Assembly (NCBI GenBank): GCA_017431185.1
Contig: JAFRLP010000536.1
Coordinates: 1 to 18,971, forward strand
Direction of reading: 5' to 3'
Length of the DNA: 18,971 nucleotides
DNA from: Victivallales bacterium
GTDB lineage: Bacteria > Verrucomicrobiota > Lentisphaeria > Oligosphaerales > Oligosphaeraceae
The position numbers and the translations under genes are program-made. Shown here one piece after another: positions 8,107 through 15,346 of this stretch. Within the stretch, counting starts at the first letter, position 1. Every line of letters starts with the position of its first letter. The notes beneath the pieces are model-generated. The model saw only the letters and a list, made by a program, of their open reading frames with translations. It did no database searches and was not told the DNA's origin.

Positions 8107-9003
8107 CTAAAGTTTTCGTGGTGGATAGACAGTGATGAGAGAATTGTTTCTGGGGGAAAGAGGTTCCGCCTGAAGCGGCGCCCCCGCATTGTCGCTGGCA
8201 GGCTCCCGAACCTGGCGGGCCAGGTAAGTGCGTCTGGCATGAAGAAAATTCTGTGTGGACGAATAGCCGCACTGCCTGGCAATGTCGCACAGCCGTTCCT
8301 CACCTGTCGCCAGCATCCGTGTCGCGTAGCGCATCATGTTTTGCAGGAAATACTGCTTGATGCCGCAGCCGATTCGACTGCGGAACAGTTGGGTGAGAAA
8401 ACGACGGCTGACCCCGGCCTTCTCCGCAAGGCAATCGATGCCGGGATAGAGGAAGGGCGGCCCGTGCAATTCGTTGAGGACAATGTTCAAGGTCTTGTCC
8501 ACGCCCGCAAAGCCCAGCCCCTGCGCCTTATTCTCCGTCGCCCGGGCAATACGCCAGATGTCCGCGAGCATTTGCAGGAACAGGCTGTAGAGTTCCAGTT
8601 GGGTCTCCGTGCTTTCAGGGGCGTTCCAGGTCTTGACCGCCCGCCGGCACAGCCGGAAGAACGAAGGCCGCTCAGCCTTTGGCAGATTCAGGTAGCGGGG
8701 CAGTTCCGCTGGCATCTTGCCGTACCAGAGCAGGTGCCAGAAAACAGCCACATAGGGGCGCTTTCCGTCCGGCAGGAACTGATGGCGTTCGCCCGGATAG
8801 GTGATGAAGAGGTCACCAGGCTGGATGCGGTAGGCGACTCCGTTGACAACGACCGTGCCACCGCCTTTCTCGAAGGCCACAATATGCAGGCGCGACAAAT
8901 GGATGTGCATTTGCGTGCCGCCTCTCGGCGTGGCCTGAAAATAGGTGACGCCCTGAATGATTACCTCCTCCCCTAGTTTGGGAAGCCAGTTCAGCGCCTC
9001 CAT
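8107..9003 (-). CDS. AraC-family transcriptional regulator with cupin sensor domain
   Basis: ATG 9003 (MEALNWLPKL) is chosen because GGAGG lies six bases upstream and it follows the preceding stop by two bases; the frame open to 9114 would overlap that gene. The 298-residue product has an N-terminal cupin of the arabinose-binding type (HIHLSRLHIVAFEKG, then IQPGDLFITYPGERHQF, residues about 33-75), which usually binds a sugar. The C terminus has two helix-turn-helix units: IDCLAEKAGVSRRFLTQLF near 189-207 and LCDIARQCGYSSTQNF near 238-253. The end of the second unit and the tail (FLHARRTYLARQVREPA onward) are less canonical than usual, but neighbouring frames do not restore a better match, so no frameshift is called. 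It probably controls the operon it lies in; a suitable direct-repeat site lies at 15158-15190. Confidence 0.88.
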   Translation of the reverse strand: MEALNWLPKLGEEVIIQGVTYFQATPRGGTQMHIHLSRLHIVAFEKGGGTVVVNGVAYRIQPGDLFITYPGERHQFLPDGKRPYVAVFWHLLWYGKMPAELPRYLNLPKAERPSFFRLCRRAVKTWNAPESTETQLELYSLFLQMLADIWRIARATENKAQGLGFAGVDKTLNIVLNELHGPPFLYPGIDCLAEKAGVSRRFLTQLFRSRIGCGIKQYFLQNMMRYATRMLATGEERLCDIARQCGYSSTQNFLHARRTYLARQVREPASDNAGAPLQAEPLSPRNNSLITVYPPRKL

Positions 9004-9005
9004 GT

Positions 9006-9743
9006 TCAGCCTCCGACGGGAAGACCCAGCAGCCTGGCGGCATTGCCGAAGGAGATGGCCGCGATTTCCGCCGAACTGGCCTTCTCCAGTTTGGCGATGG
9101 CGGACGACACGCAAAAATGGGGGGCATGGCTTCCCAGCAGCAACCTCTCCGCGGCAACCTTTTCCCGCAGAAGAGGCAGAGTGGGAAACCCCTCGGCAAA
9201 TCCCAGGTCAAAATGGAGATTCCCCGCATGGCAGGCCAGGATTTCCCCAAGGTAGGCGTTGAGCACCAGCACAGGGGACGGGGCCAGCGCCTCCGCGAAT
9301 GTCTCCAGCGCGTCCAGCGGTATGCGCGGAACACGGCACAGCGGATGCTGCGCCCGCTCATCCTCCTCACGCATCACCACCACAGGGAGGATGCCGTGCC
9401 GCACCAGTCCCCGCCCCATGTCCACGGCGCCGCCCTCCGCCAGACCATATCCCTGGAAAGACGGATAAAGCGCGGCGGCGGAAACTCCCTGAAGCGCCTT
9501 CCAGTACGCCCAGTCAGGATGGACGACTGGCAGGGGAAGAAAGCCTTTCCATCCACGGCAACGCGCAAGCAGTCTTTCATTCTCCAGGTCGGGGACACGG
9601 GAGAACGGCGCCTCCGACGACCGAACGAGCCCGCCGATGACCCCATGGCGCCGGAGATATTCCGCCAAGGCCTCCCGGCCTTCCAGGGGGGACGGGCGGA
9701 AGGGCCAGCGACCCAGCGAGAGATTGACGTCAACGCTCACCAT
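9006..9743 (-). CDS. Divergent amidohydrolase-superfamily protein (GRWPF/GSHAP type)
   Basis: The 245-residue protein starts at ATG 9743, overlapping the previous gene by 7 bases. It has the outline of a compact amidohydrolase_2 barrel but lacks the classical metal ligands: the HxH after strand 1 is VDVNLSLGRWPF (N7, S9), and the last-strand Asp is His in LLLGSHAPHF (204-208). Other residues look conserved rather than decayed: LYPSFQGYG near 92 and MREEDERAQHP near 124-134. From memory, proteins with GRWPFR, RxEDERxQHP and GSHAP motifs are a recurring subfamily in planctomycete and lentisphaeral genomes. The function is unknown; it may bind metal differently or act as a partner of the canonical amidohydrolase next to it. 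Confidence 0.75.
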   Translation of the reverse strand: MVSVDVNLSLGRWPFRPSPLEGREALAEYLRRHGVIGGLVRSSEAPFSRVPDLENERLLARCRGWKGFLPLPVVHPDWAYWKALQGVSAAALYPSFQGYGLAEGGAVDMGRGLVRHGILPVVVMREEDERAQHPLCRVPRIPLDALETFAEALAPSPVLVLNAYLGEILACHAGNLHFDLGFAEGFPTLPLLREKVAAERLLLGSHAPHFCVSSAIAKLEKASSAEIAAISFGNAARLLGLPVGG

Positions 9744-10477
9744 TTGAGCAGTTCCTCCGCATTGAGGTGGAAGATTCTTTCGCGGTCATCTTCACGAAGG
9801 TCGGCCTCGCGGACTTTGGCGAGTTGCGCCGCAAAGTCACGGCAAGGCGCGTCCGAACCGTAGAGAAGCCGACGCGCTCCAATTCGGCGGACGGCATACT
9901 CGACCAGCCCCGCCTCCGGCTGGGCCCCGGAGGTATCGACATAGACATTGGGGCACTCCGCAATGTCCTCGACCCCGCGATGACCACAACCGCAAAGGTG
10001 CGCCATGACAATCCGGTTACGAGGCCAACGCCGGGCCAGGGCGGCAACATCCCTCGGGTCGGACTCCCCTGCGTATTTCTGCTCGGTCTTGTACCAGGTA
10101 TGCTGGAGGAGCGGGGCCCCGAACGCCAGCAGTTCCTCCATAATGGGGGAGAGCCTGGAGTCACTGCACGGCACGGAAATCTCAAGTTTGACCCCCCGAA
10201 ACTCCGCAAGCGAAAGGCACCGGCGGATTTCCAGGCGCAGGAACTCCTCCGGCAATGCGGGGTTGAGGAAACAGAAGCCGCAGGCGTGGGGCGACGCCCG
10301 ACGCACCTCCGCCAATGTGTCGTCATTGATTTGCCTCACCTGGTCTTCGTTGGGCTGCGCCCCGTCTCTCAGCACGTCCCCCAGCAGAACATACCTCTCG
10401 ATTCCATGGAGGCGCGCCTCCTCGGCCAACTGCCTTTCCCGTCCCCGAAAATTGTGCGTATGGATGTCGATGACCAT
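9737..10477 (-). CDS. Amidohydrolase family 2 (TIM-barrel metal hydrolase)
   Basis: The 246-residue protein starts at ATG 10477, 12 bases after the preceding stop, with only a weak TGGA ribosome site. All expected ligands are visible: IDIHTH (His6, His8), GVKLE (Lys97), LQHTWY (His126), VMAHLCG (His160) and LLYGSDAP (Asp209). This family hydrolyses or decarboxylates small cyclic or carboxylate substrates (lactonases, uronate- or ACMSD-like enzymes). In a sugar operon a lactone or dicarboxylate intermediate is plausible, but that is inference. No signal peptide is seen. It overlaps the following divergent amidohydrolase gene by 7 bases, so the two are probably co-translated. Confidence 0.85.
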   Translation of the reverse strand: MVIDIHTHNFRGRERQLAEEARLHGIERYVLLGDVLRDGAQPNEDQVRQINDDTLAEVRRASPHACGFCFLNPALPEEFLRLEIRRCLSLAEFRGVKLEISVPCSDSRLSPIMEELLAFGAPLLQHTWYKTEQKYAGESDPRDVAALARRWPRNRIVMAHLCGCGHRGVEDIAECPNVYVDTSGAQPEAGLVEYAVRRIGARRLLYGSDAPCRDFAAQLAKVREADLREDDRERIFHLNAEELLKW

Positions 10478-10489
10478 GTTTTTTTCCAG

Positions 10490-13255
10490 TCAGTATTCCG
10501 CGTAGCCCAGTCGGCAGACGGAGTGGCAATAGAAGATTTTGCCGTCAACGACGGCGCCGCCCGCCGTAATCCTATGGTCGGTGGCGGTGACGGGAACAAT
10601 CCCGTCATCGGTGATTTCGGATATCATCTGGTTCTGAAGCATGAAAAGGCGCTCCCCGTCTGGGGATTTGAGCAGGCCATTGCGGGGCACTCCGCCGTTT
10701 TCGGAGATGTCAAGGTCCTGAAGCGTCTCCCACGCCATTGGCTCGATGACCAGCAGATGCTGAAGGCTCGTGGCCGCATAGACACGCCCATGCCAATGGG
10801 CGATGGCAATGACCTCATGGGCATTCGGAACAGGGATGGAGCCGCTCACCTTGCCCGATTTCCAGTCCAATCGGAAGACGGAAGGCCGCTCCGCCTTGAG
10901 ATGACCGCCTCCCGGCGCCAGGATGCTGGAGCCGCCGACAAGCGTGCCGTCCGGCAGAAAAGCCATGCAGATGCAGCTTTCCCCCTCCAGCCACTCCCGA
11001 ATCTCACGGTTCTGCCCAGTCGCAAGGTCGTGTATCCCGAAGCCGCCGCCTGTCAGCCCGTAGCCGGCAAAGCCTGAAATGACCAGTTCGCCAGTATGCG
11101 GATGGACGGCGATGGCACGTGGACGCCCCACCAAATCCGGCCAACTGCCCAACTGGCGGGGATTCAGGCTCGGGGGCGCGTCCGCCAAAGGCAACGCAGG
11201 ACGGGCCTCGGTCAGTTCCAGGCCAATCAGAGAGAAAAGCCGAAACTTTCCGCCGGCATTGGCGGCAATGGAAAAGCGGATCGGAAACGGACCCGCCTCA
11301 CGTTGGAAGGGACCGAAAACCAGATGCTCCCCGGAACATGGCTCTACGCTCTGGAGGTTGTACTCATGCGTCTCGCCAGGAAGTTCCAGCGTCACCGTGC
11401 CGTACCCTTTGGATTTGTAGAACTGGAGATGGCAGTACCACTGCCCCGCGTGAGGGACGTCGGGAGCAAGGGTGAACCTGTTGTCGGCCAACTCGCCGAT
11501 GCCCAGCAACAGCCCCTGCCTGGTGAGTTCCGTCCACCGCCCGCCGTCCGCCGTGGAGACGGCAAGCAGCGCAGGGATGGCGAGGCCAAAATTCTCAACC
11601 AGCCCCTTGCTGTACTTTGCAGGCAAGTCCGGATTGTATTCCCAGAGCCGCCCGCCGCCGTACTCGCAGCCGTAAATTTTTCCGTTGACGGCGGTCATGT
11701 TGCAGAAGTTCCCGCCACCAATGGTGGGGTTGTGGCCCAGGTCTGTGGTTTCCAGCGTGCCAGGGGAGAGGCGCCCCAAATGCTGGGGGTGCGCGGCGGA
11801 ATAATAGACCTGTCCGTCCGGGCCGGAGGCCATGCAGGTCAAGTCCAGCCCGCCGGAGACGTATTCCACGGGGAAGGTGGCGCGGACGCCGCCCTTGTCC
11901 TGCCAGGTGACTTTGCGGTTGTCCAAGTCGTAGTTGACAATCCGCGCTCCGTCCGAAAAGTCCAGCTTCATGGTCCCGTATTTGAGGGAACGGTTGGGTT
12001 TGGCGCGCGGGCAGCCGACTCCCTCCTGCACGATTTTTCCGCCCAGGCATTTGACGCGGAACGCCCCGCAGGAGGCATAGACACACCCGTCCTCCCCCTC
12101 CAGGACAAGAGCCGTGCCGGTGGTGCGCTGCGATTCAGGCATGAGTTGTGTGCGTGTCCCCGTCCTGGGGTCGAATACCACCACATTGGCCCTGGCGGTG
12201 CCGATGCCGCAATAGACGTAGCCCTGGCTGTCAATGGCGATGTAGCTCAAGTACTGTTCCTGGTCGTCCGCCTTGCCAAAATCGCGGAACGCGCCATCCT
12301 CCGGGGTGACGGAGGCCAGGGTGGCGTTGGGATAGCTTCCGAGATAGACGGTGCCCTGGTCCGGCGAGACGCAGGCGCAGAGATTGGCGGAGCCGACCTT
12401 GCCTGCCTCGCGGTATTCGCGGGTGTTGATGTCGAAGATGTATGCCCTACCTGAATATCCGAAGACCAGATGCCCATCCGCAGTCATCCCTCCGCCAAAA
12501 ATGGACCCCCGCCGGCGTGGCGTGATGTAATGCTGGCTGGTTTTGCCTGTGTCCAGGTCAGTGAGCAGCAGATAGCCGTCACCGGAATCCTCGGGCGCCG
12601 CCACGGCAATGTGATGCCCATCCCTGTCCAGGGCGGCGACGCAGAACCGCAGTTCAGCCGATGAAATGCCCACTCCCAAATCTCTGGCCTTGACTGGAGG
12701 GTCCGGCTGCCGTTCCTCCAGTTCCAGCGCAGTGACGCGGAATGCCATGTCGCAGTCCTGCGCCTTGCGCCCCAGATAGATGTCCACACGCGCAACCGCG
12801 GTCTCCTCGGGTTCGCACACGTCCCTGGCAATCCATTTGACCCCGCCTCGGCTTCTGCCTGGCGTCATGGTCAGACGCTGGACTTTTCCCGTGACGTTCA
12901 AGGTGTAGAAGGAGGCCACCACCTTGCCGCTGGCGGAGATGAACTTGGCGTAGATGCTGTCACGCTCCTGCGGGGCATCCACCTGCACCTCCAGACGGAC
13001 TTGCCTTGACGCAAGGGAAACAGGTTGCGACAGTCCGACCCGCGCAACCAGATAGTGGTAGGTGGATTGCCCGCTCTGCCCCGTCACGGCTATCGCCCCG
13101 TTTTCCGCACGGATGGCCCCCGCCGCATGGATGCCGTGGCATTTGAGGGCCTGCGGCGAGCCGTTCCACAGGGGCAGGGACTGCGCTCCGTCCGCGACAG
13201 GCGCCAGGCCAAGGCTGAACAGGCAGACAATACAGGCATAACGGCGGAGATTCAT
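10490..13255 (-). CDS. Large secreted beta-propeller protein with sandwich domains
   Basis: The 921-residue protein starts at ATG 13255 with AAGG eight bases upstream. MNLRRYACIVCLFSLGLAP, followed by a DGA/QS cleavage site near 24, is a clear Sec signal peptide. Residues about 30-185 form a beta-sandwich-like region ending VTALELEERQ. From about 190 the chain shows repeated propeller-blade patterns: DGHHIAVAAPE, DGHLVFGYSG, DQGTVYLGSY, DSQGYVYCGIGTAR, EDGCVYASCG, DGQVYYSA. A second sandwich-like insert (about 585-690) interrupts them, and blades resume with RPRAIAVHPHTGELVISG. The fold resembles lactonase or oligogalacturonate-lyase-type propellers, but no family-specific catalytic motif was recognised, so no reaction is assigned. 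Secretion and the operon context suggest extracytoplasmic glycan binding or processing. Confidence 0.75.
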   Translation of the reverse strand: MNLRRYACIVCLFSLGLAPVADGAQSLPLWNGSPQALKCHGIHAAGAIRAENGAIAVTGQSGQSTYHYLVARVGLSQPVSLASRQVRLEVQVDAPQERDSIYAKFISASGKVVASFYTLNVTGKVQRLTMTPGRSRGGVKWIARDVCEPEETAVARVDIYLGRKAQDCDMAFRVTALELEERQPDPPVKARDLGVGISSAELRFCVAALDRDGHHIAVAAPEDSGDGYLLLTDLDTGKTSQHYITPRRRGSIFGGGMTADGHLVFGYSGRAYIFDINTREYREAGKVGSANLCACVSPDQGTVYLGSYPNATLASVTPEDGAFRDFGKADDQEQYLSYIAIDSQGYVYCGIGTARANVVVFDPRTGTRTQLMPESQRTTGTALVLEGEDGCVYASCGAFRVKCLGGKIVQEGVGCPRAKPNRSLKYGTMKLDFSDGARIVNYDLDNRKVTWQDKGGVRATFPVEYVSGGLDLTCMASGPDGQVYYSAAHPQHLGRLSPGTLETTDLGHNPTIGGGNFCNMTAVNGKIYGCEYGGGRLWEYNPDLPAKYSKGLVENFGLAIPALLAVSTADGGRWTELTRQGLLLGIGELADNRFTLAPDVPHAGQWYCHLQFYKSKGYGTVTLELPGETHEYNLQSVEPCSGEHLVFGPFQREAGPFPIRFSIAANAGGKFRLFSLIGLELTEARPALPLADAPPSLNPRQLGSWPDLVGRPRAIAVHPHTGELVISGFAGYGLTGGGFGIHDLATGQNREIREWLEGESCICMAFLPDGTLVGGSSILAPGGGHLKAERPSVFRLDWKSGKVSGSIPVPNAHEVIAIAHWHGRVYAATSLQHLLVIEPMAWETLQDLDISENGGVPRNGLLKSPDGERLFMLQNQMISEITDDGIVPVTATDHRITAGGAVVDGKIFYCHSVCRLGYAEY

Positions 13256-13309
13256 TTGCAGTGCCTTTGCTGGATGCGGGGGAATGCCGACGGGCTGATG
13301 TTCCTTTGC

Positions 13310-14353
13310 CTACTCCGGCGTTGGAGTCAGGATGGTTGCACGGTCACAGAGCGGACGCTCCAGCCCCAGCCGGAGGATGACGTCGAGAATGGCGTAGCCG
13401 TCCTCCACCTTGGCCTCAAAGGGGCGCACGGTGAGGGCGTCGAACTCAAAGGTGAGCGGAGCCGCGCCAGTGGCAAGGGTGACCGCCGCATTGATGTCGG
13501 TCTGCGGGTCGCGGCGCGGCGGCGTCCGGTCAGGCGCGCGTCCCATCCGCTCGTTGAAGCGGCGGCGGATTTCCATGACCGTCCTCACATTGCCAGGATA
13601 GTTCATCACGCTGGGCACGATGACATGGGAATTGTAGGTGCAGGAGTGCATGTTGAGGAACAAATCGATGCGCTCGCGGTCGGCTAGCCTCAGAAGCGCC
13701 TGCGCCTCGGCGGTGTGGATGTTGCCTGGGGCGCAGTCCAGCATGATGTTGTAGCCATCGGCGTTGTAGTACGTGCCAAGCTGGGTCACCCTTTCCATCG
13801 GCATCGGAAAATGCTCCTTGAGGTCCGGCCATTTCAGGACGGAGCCGTCGTCCAGCCAGGTGAGAATGGGGCCGTAGTCGGCCTGCGTGCATCCCATCAG
13901 GCAGTCGGGGGCGATGGCGCGCCCGTCCATGTTGACGCATGGCAGGATGACCAGACGGTAGCGCGAACAGAGTGCAAGCAGTTCCGCGTTCTCCCGCCCC
14001 AGCAGGTCTTTTCCCGTGTCCAGCAGGGAGAGCAGGTTCAGCGCCGTGCAGACCCCTTCCGTCTCCTCCGCATGGATGCCCGCCACAACCATCACCACCT
14101 GCGGGTCGTTCTCGGCATAGACCTGGGGATGCGGCGAACCGGTCGCGCTGGGCCAGTTCACGCGGTTGTGCTTTGATTCCGCGCCGACGGAAAAAGCATA
14201 AACGGGAAAGCCGCCCGGCGTCGTGGCCACAACCTCGCGGCGCAGACGCTTGACATTCTCGCAAATCTCACGGATCTCCTCGACCCGCACACGCCACCAG
14301 TCGGGACGCGGCGCCGCTGACGGGATTTCCCTCCGCGTGAAATTCCTCTCCAT
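13310..14353 (-). CDS. M14-family zinc carboxypeptidase-like hydrolase
   Basis: ATG 14353 is preferred over GTG 14365 because GGTGGAG lies six bases before it, giving 347 residues. M14 landmarks are in order: GIHAEE (zinc ligands His94 and Glu97 in HxxE), VNMDGR (Asn141, Asp143, Arg145), LNMHS (third zinc ligand His236) and TFEFDA (catalytic Glu303). M14 enzymes remove C-terminal residues or act as amidases/deacylases on amino-acid conjugates. No signal peptide is visible, so it is probably cytoplasmic and more likely to act on an imported small amide or peptide than on protein. The start lies 12 bases beyond the stop of the pseudopilin gene, so the two are one transcription unit. Confidence 0.85.
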   Translation of the reverse strand: MERNFTRREIPSAAPRPDWWRVRVEEIREICENVKRLRREVVATTPGGFPVYAFSVGAESKHNRVNWPSATGSPHPQVYAENDPQVVMVVAGIHAEETEGVCTALNLLSLLDTGKDLLGRENAELLALCSRYRLVILPCVNMDGRAIAPDCLMGCTQADYGPILTWLDDGSVLKWPDLKEHFPMPMERVTQLGTYYNADGYNIMLDCAPGNIHTAEAQALLRLADRERIDLFLNMHSCTYNSHVIVPSVMNYPGNVRTVMEIRRRFNERMGRAPDRTPPRRDPQTDINAAVTLATGAAPLTFEFDALTVRPFEAKVEDGYAILDVILRLGLERPLCDRATILTPTPE

Positions 14354-14365
14354 GACCTGCTCCAC

Positions 14366-15082
14366 CTATTTGTACTGCGCCCAAAGTTTGCGGGTGTCCT
14401 CGTTGTCCACGGCCAGCGCCGTGGCCTTCATAGTCTCCACATGCCCGTCCAGAATGCCCAGCACCGTGCCGCCGCCATGCATTTGGGCAAGGTTGCCGTA
14501 GTACCCGTTTGTCCAACTTTCGTGGTTCTTGAGTTTGATGGCGGAGTAGATGAAGGAGTTGCCCTGGTCACGCTGGCAGGCGAAATAGAAGGAGCGGGAG
14601 GGGTAAGGATGGGCGCGGATCAGCATCACGGCGCGACACGCCTGTACGTAGTTGACATAGGGCATCCCGGTGCCTTCGGGGTTGTTGGTGTTATAACTGA
14701 AGCCGTAGCCGTGCTGGAAATTCCCGTTGCTCAATTTCGGCGGCTTACTGGGGCACTGGAACGACTTGCGGTTCTGCACGTGCTCCCAAATGGCGGCGCG
14801 CCAGTATCCGCCCTTGAAGTCCGTCGGGTTTTCATCGCGGGCCACCCGCCCGCTGGAAGACCCCTCATCCGTGTTGTACTGGATGCCGAAGGGCAGCGCA
14901 TCCCCATTGGCGTCCACATAGAGATGGATGCCCAGCATAAGTTGCTTGGCGTTGTTCACGCAGGAGATCGTCCGTGCCTTCTCCCGCGCCTTGCTCAACG
15001 CCGGCAGAAGCATCGCGGCCAGTATGGCGATTATGGCGATGACGACAAGCAACTCAATGAGGGTGAAAGACTTGTATTTCAT
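14366..15082 (-). CDS. Type II secretion-type pseudopilin with H-X9-DG C-terminal motif
   Basis: The product of 238 residues begins [20 protein letters not shown]: a short basic leader, the prepilin methylation motif with the conserved Glu at +5, and one hydrophobic helix. Cleavage would fall before Phe; the residue before it is Ser rather than the classical Gly. The C terminus contains His, nine residues, then Asp-Gly ([12 protein letters not shown]), the H-X9-DG motif of pseudopilin-like proteins in Planctomycetes and Lentisphaerae. A start at 15112 is possible, but the proposed promoter would begin RNA near 15123, leaving too short a leader, and neither start has a strong ribosome site. 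It is the first gene of the leftward operon. In this phylum such genes are abundant beside glycan-degradation genes; their role is unproven. Confidence 0.88.
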   Translation of the reverse strand: MKYKSFTLIELLVVIAIIAILAAMLLPALSKAREKARTISCVNNAKQLMLGIHLYVDANGDALPFGIQYNTDEGSSSGRVARDENPTDFKGGYWRAAIWEHVQNRKSFQCPSKPPKLSNGNFQHGYGFSYNTNNPEGTGMPYVNYVQACRAVMLIRAHPYPSRSFYFACQRDQGNSFIYSAIKLKNHESWTNGYYGNLAQMHGGGTVLGILDGHVETMKATALAVDNEDTRKLWAQYK

Positions 15083-15129
15083 GTCCGTTGTTTTCACAGG
15101 TAAAGACTCCATCGAAAAACACAGTCATA

Positions 15130-15157
15130 AATGTATTCGAGAAAAAACTTTTTGCAA
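15130..15157 (-). promoter_or_regulatory. Probable promoter of the leftward seven-gene operon
   Basis: Read on the minus strand, TTGCAA (15152-15157) is followed after 16 bases by TACATT (15130-15135). Transcription would start near 15123, about 40 bases before ATG 15082. The weak -35 fits a promoter that needs an activator. Confidence 0.4.
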
Positions 15158-15167
15158 GTGTTTTTTC
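15141..15167. repeat. Inverted repeat GAAAAAAC-N11-GTTTTTTC
   Basis: Perfect 8-base arms (15141-15148 and 15160-15167) surround the TTGCAA -35 candidate. This could be an additional regulator site or a by-product of the A/T runs. Confidence 0.3.
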
Positions 15168-15190
15168 AGTTAAAATCAGTGTTATTTCAG
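15158..15190 (-). promoter_or_regulatory. Paired direct repeats 21 bp apart: candidate AraC-type activator site
   Basis: On the plus strand GTGTTTTTTCAG (15158-15169) and GTGTTATTTCAG (15179-15190) match at 11 of 12 positions and are exactly 21 bases apart, two helical turns. On the minus strand they read CTGAAATAACAC, 9 bases, CTGAAAAAACAC, then the -35 hexamer with no gap. Two direct half-sites 21 bp apart, the nearer abutting or overlapping -35, is the known architecture of AraC-family activators such as AraC araI1-I2. The sixth gene of the operon encodes such a protein. Confidence 0.5.
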
Positions 15191-15227
15191 GCATCGGACA
15201 GACCGCGGGTTTTTCGCAAATTCAAGG

Positions 15228-15256
15228 TTGACTCGAAAGAATAATTTGCATACATA
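15228..15256 (+). promoter_or_regulatory. Promoter of the padR-like/HAAS-like operon
   Basis: TTGACT (15228-15233), exactly 17 bases, then TACATA (15251-15256) form a near-consensus sigma-70-type promoter. The -10 is embedded in the left half of the first PadR-type palindrome, so binding there would exclude RNA polymerase. Confidence 0.6.
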
Positions 15257-15269
15257 GATTTCCTATGTA
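15251..15269. promoter_or_regulatory. PadR-type operator 1 (TACATAG-N5-CTATGTA)
   Basis: A perfect palindrome with 7-base arms and a 5-base centre overlaps the -10 element. The same palindrome recurs 32 bases downstream. Palindromes with ATAC/ACAT-like arms are typical PadR-family targets, and a padR-like gene follows. Confidence 0.65.
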
Positions 15270-15282
15270 TATTAATGGTGTT

Positions 15283-15301
15283 TACATAGGAATTCTATGT
15301 A
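15283..15301. promoter_or_regulatory. PadR-type operator 2 (TACATAG-N5-CTATGTA)
   Basis: This second copy has identical 7-base arms and a different 5-base centre (GAATT instead of ATTTC). Centre-to-centre distance is 32 bases, about three helical turns, so both dimers would sit on the same DNA face. It lies in the untranslated leader, 45 bases before the padR-like start codon. Confidence 0.65.
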
Positions 15302-15346
15302 ACATGGCAAGCAAAGGAACTTTCAACGGCAAAGGAGACAGTCAAA

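Noticed and set aside
8107..8260. Possible frameshift in the second helix-turn-helix of the AraC protein
   Set aside because: The tail looks atypical, but neither alternative frame gives a better AraC signature, and FLHARRTYLARQVREPA can be aligned to the usual final helix.
8075..8290. N-terminal extension of the aminotransferase frame
   Set aside because: The extra 72 codons overlap the AraC coding region, have no homology-like pattern, and the internal ATG at 8074 has an ideal GGAGG site.
9004..9114. N-terminal extension of the AraC frame
   Set aside because: It overlaps the preceding amidohydrolase gene; ATG 9003 has GGAGG six bases upstream and begins a normal cupin domain.
9006..9743. 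Divergent amidohydrolase considered as a decayed pseudogene
   Set aside because: The frame is intact, tightly coupled to its neighbours, and keeps subfamily-type motifs (GRWPF, REEDERAQHP, GSHAP), so it looks maintained rather than broken.
11096..12454. Long plus-strand open frame (about 450 codons) opposite the propeller gene
   Set aside because: It is antisense to a clear signal-peptide-bearing gene; the translation is low-complexity Gly/Ala/Arg/Val-rich with no family motif. Long antisense frames are expected at this GC content.
14441..15103. Plus-strand open frame of 220 codons opposite the pseudopilin gene
   Set aside because: The minus strand encodes an unmistakable pseudopilin with methylation and H-X9-DG motifs.
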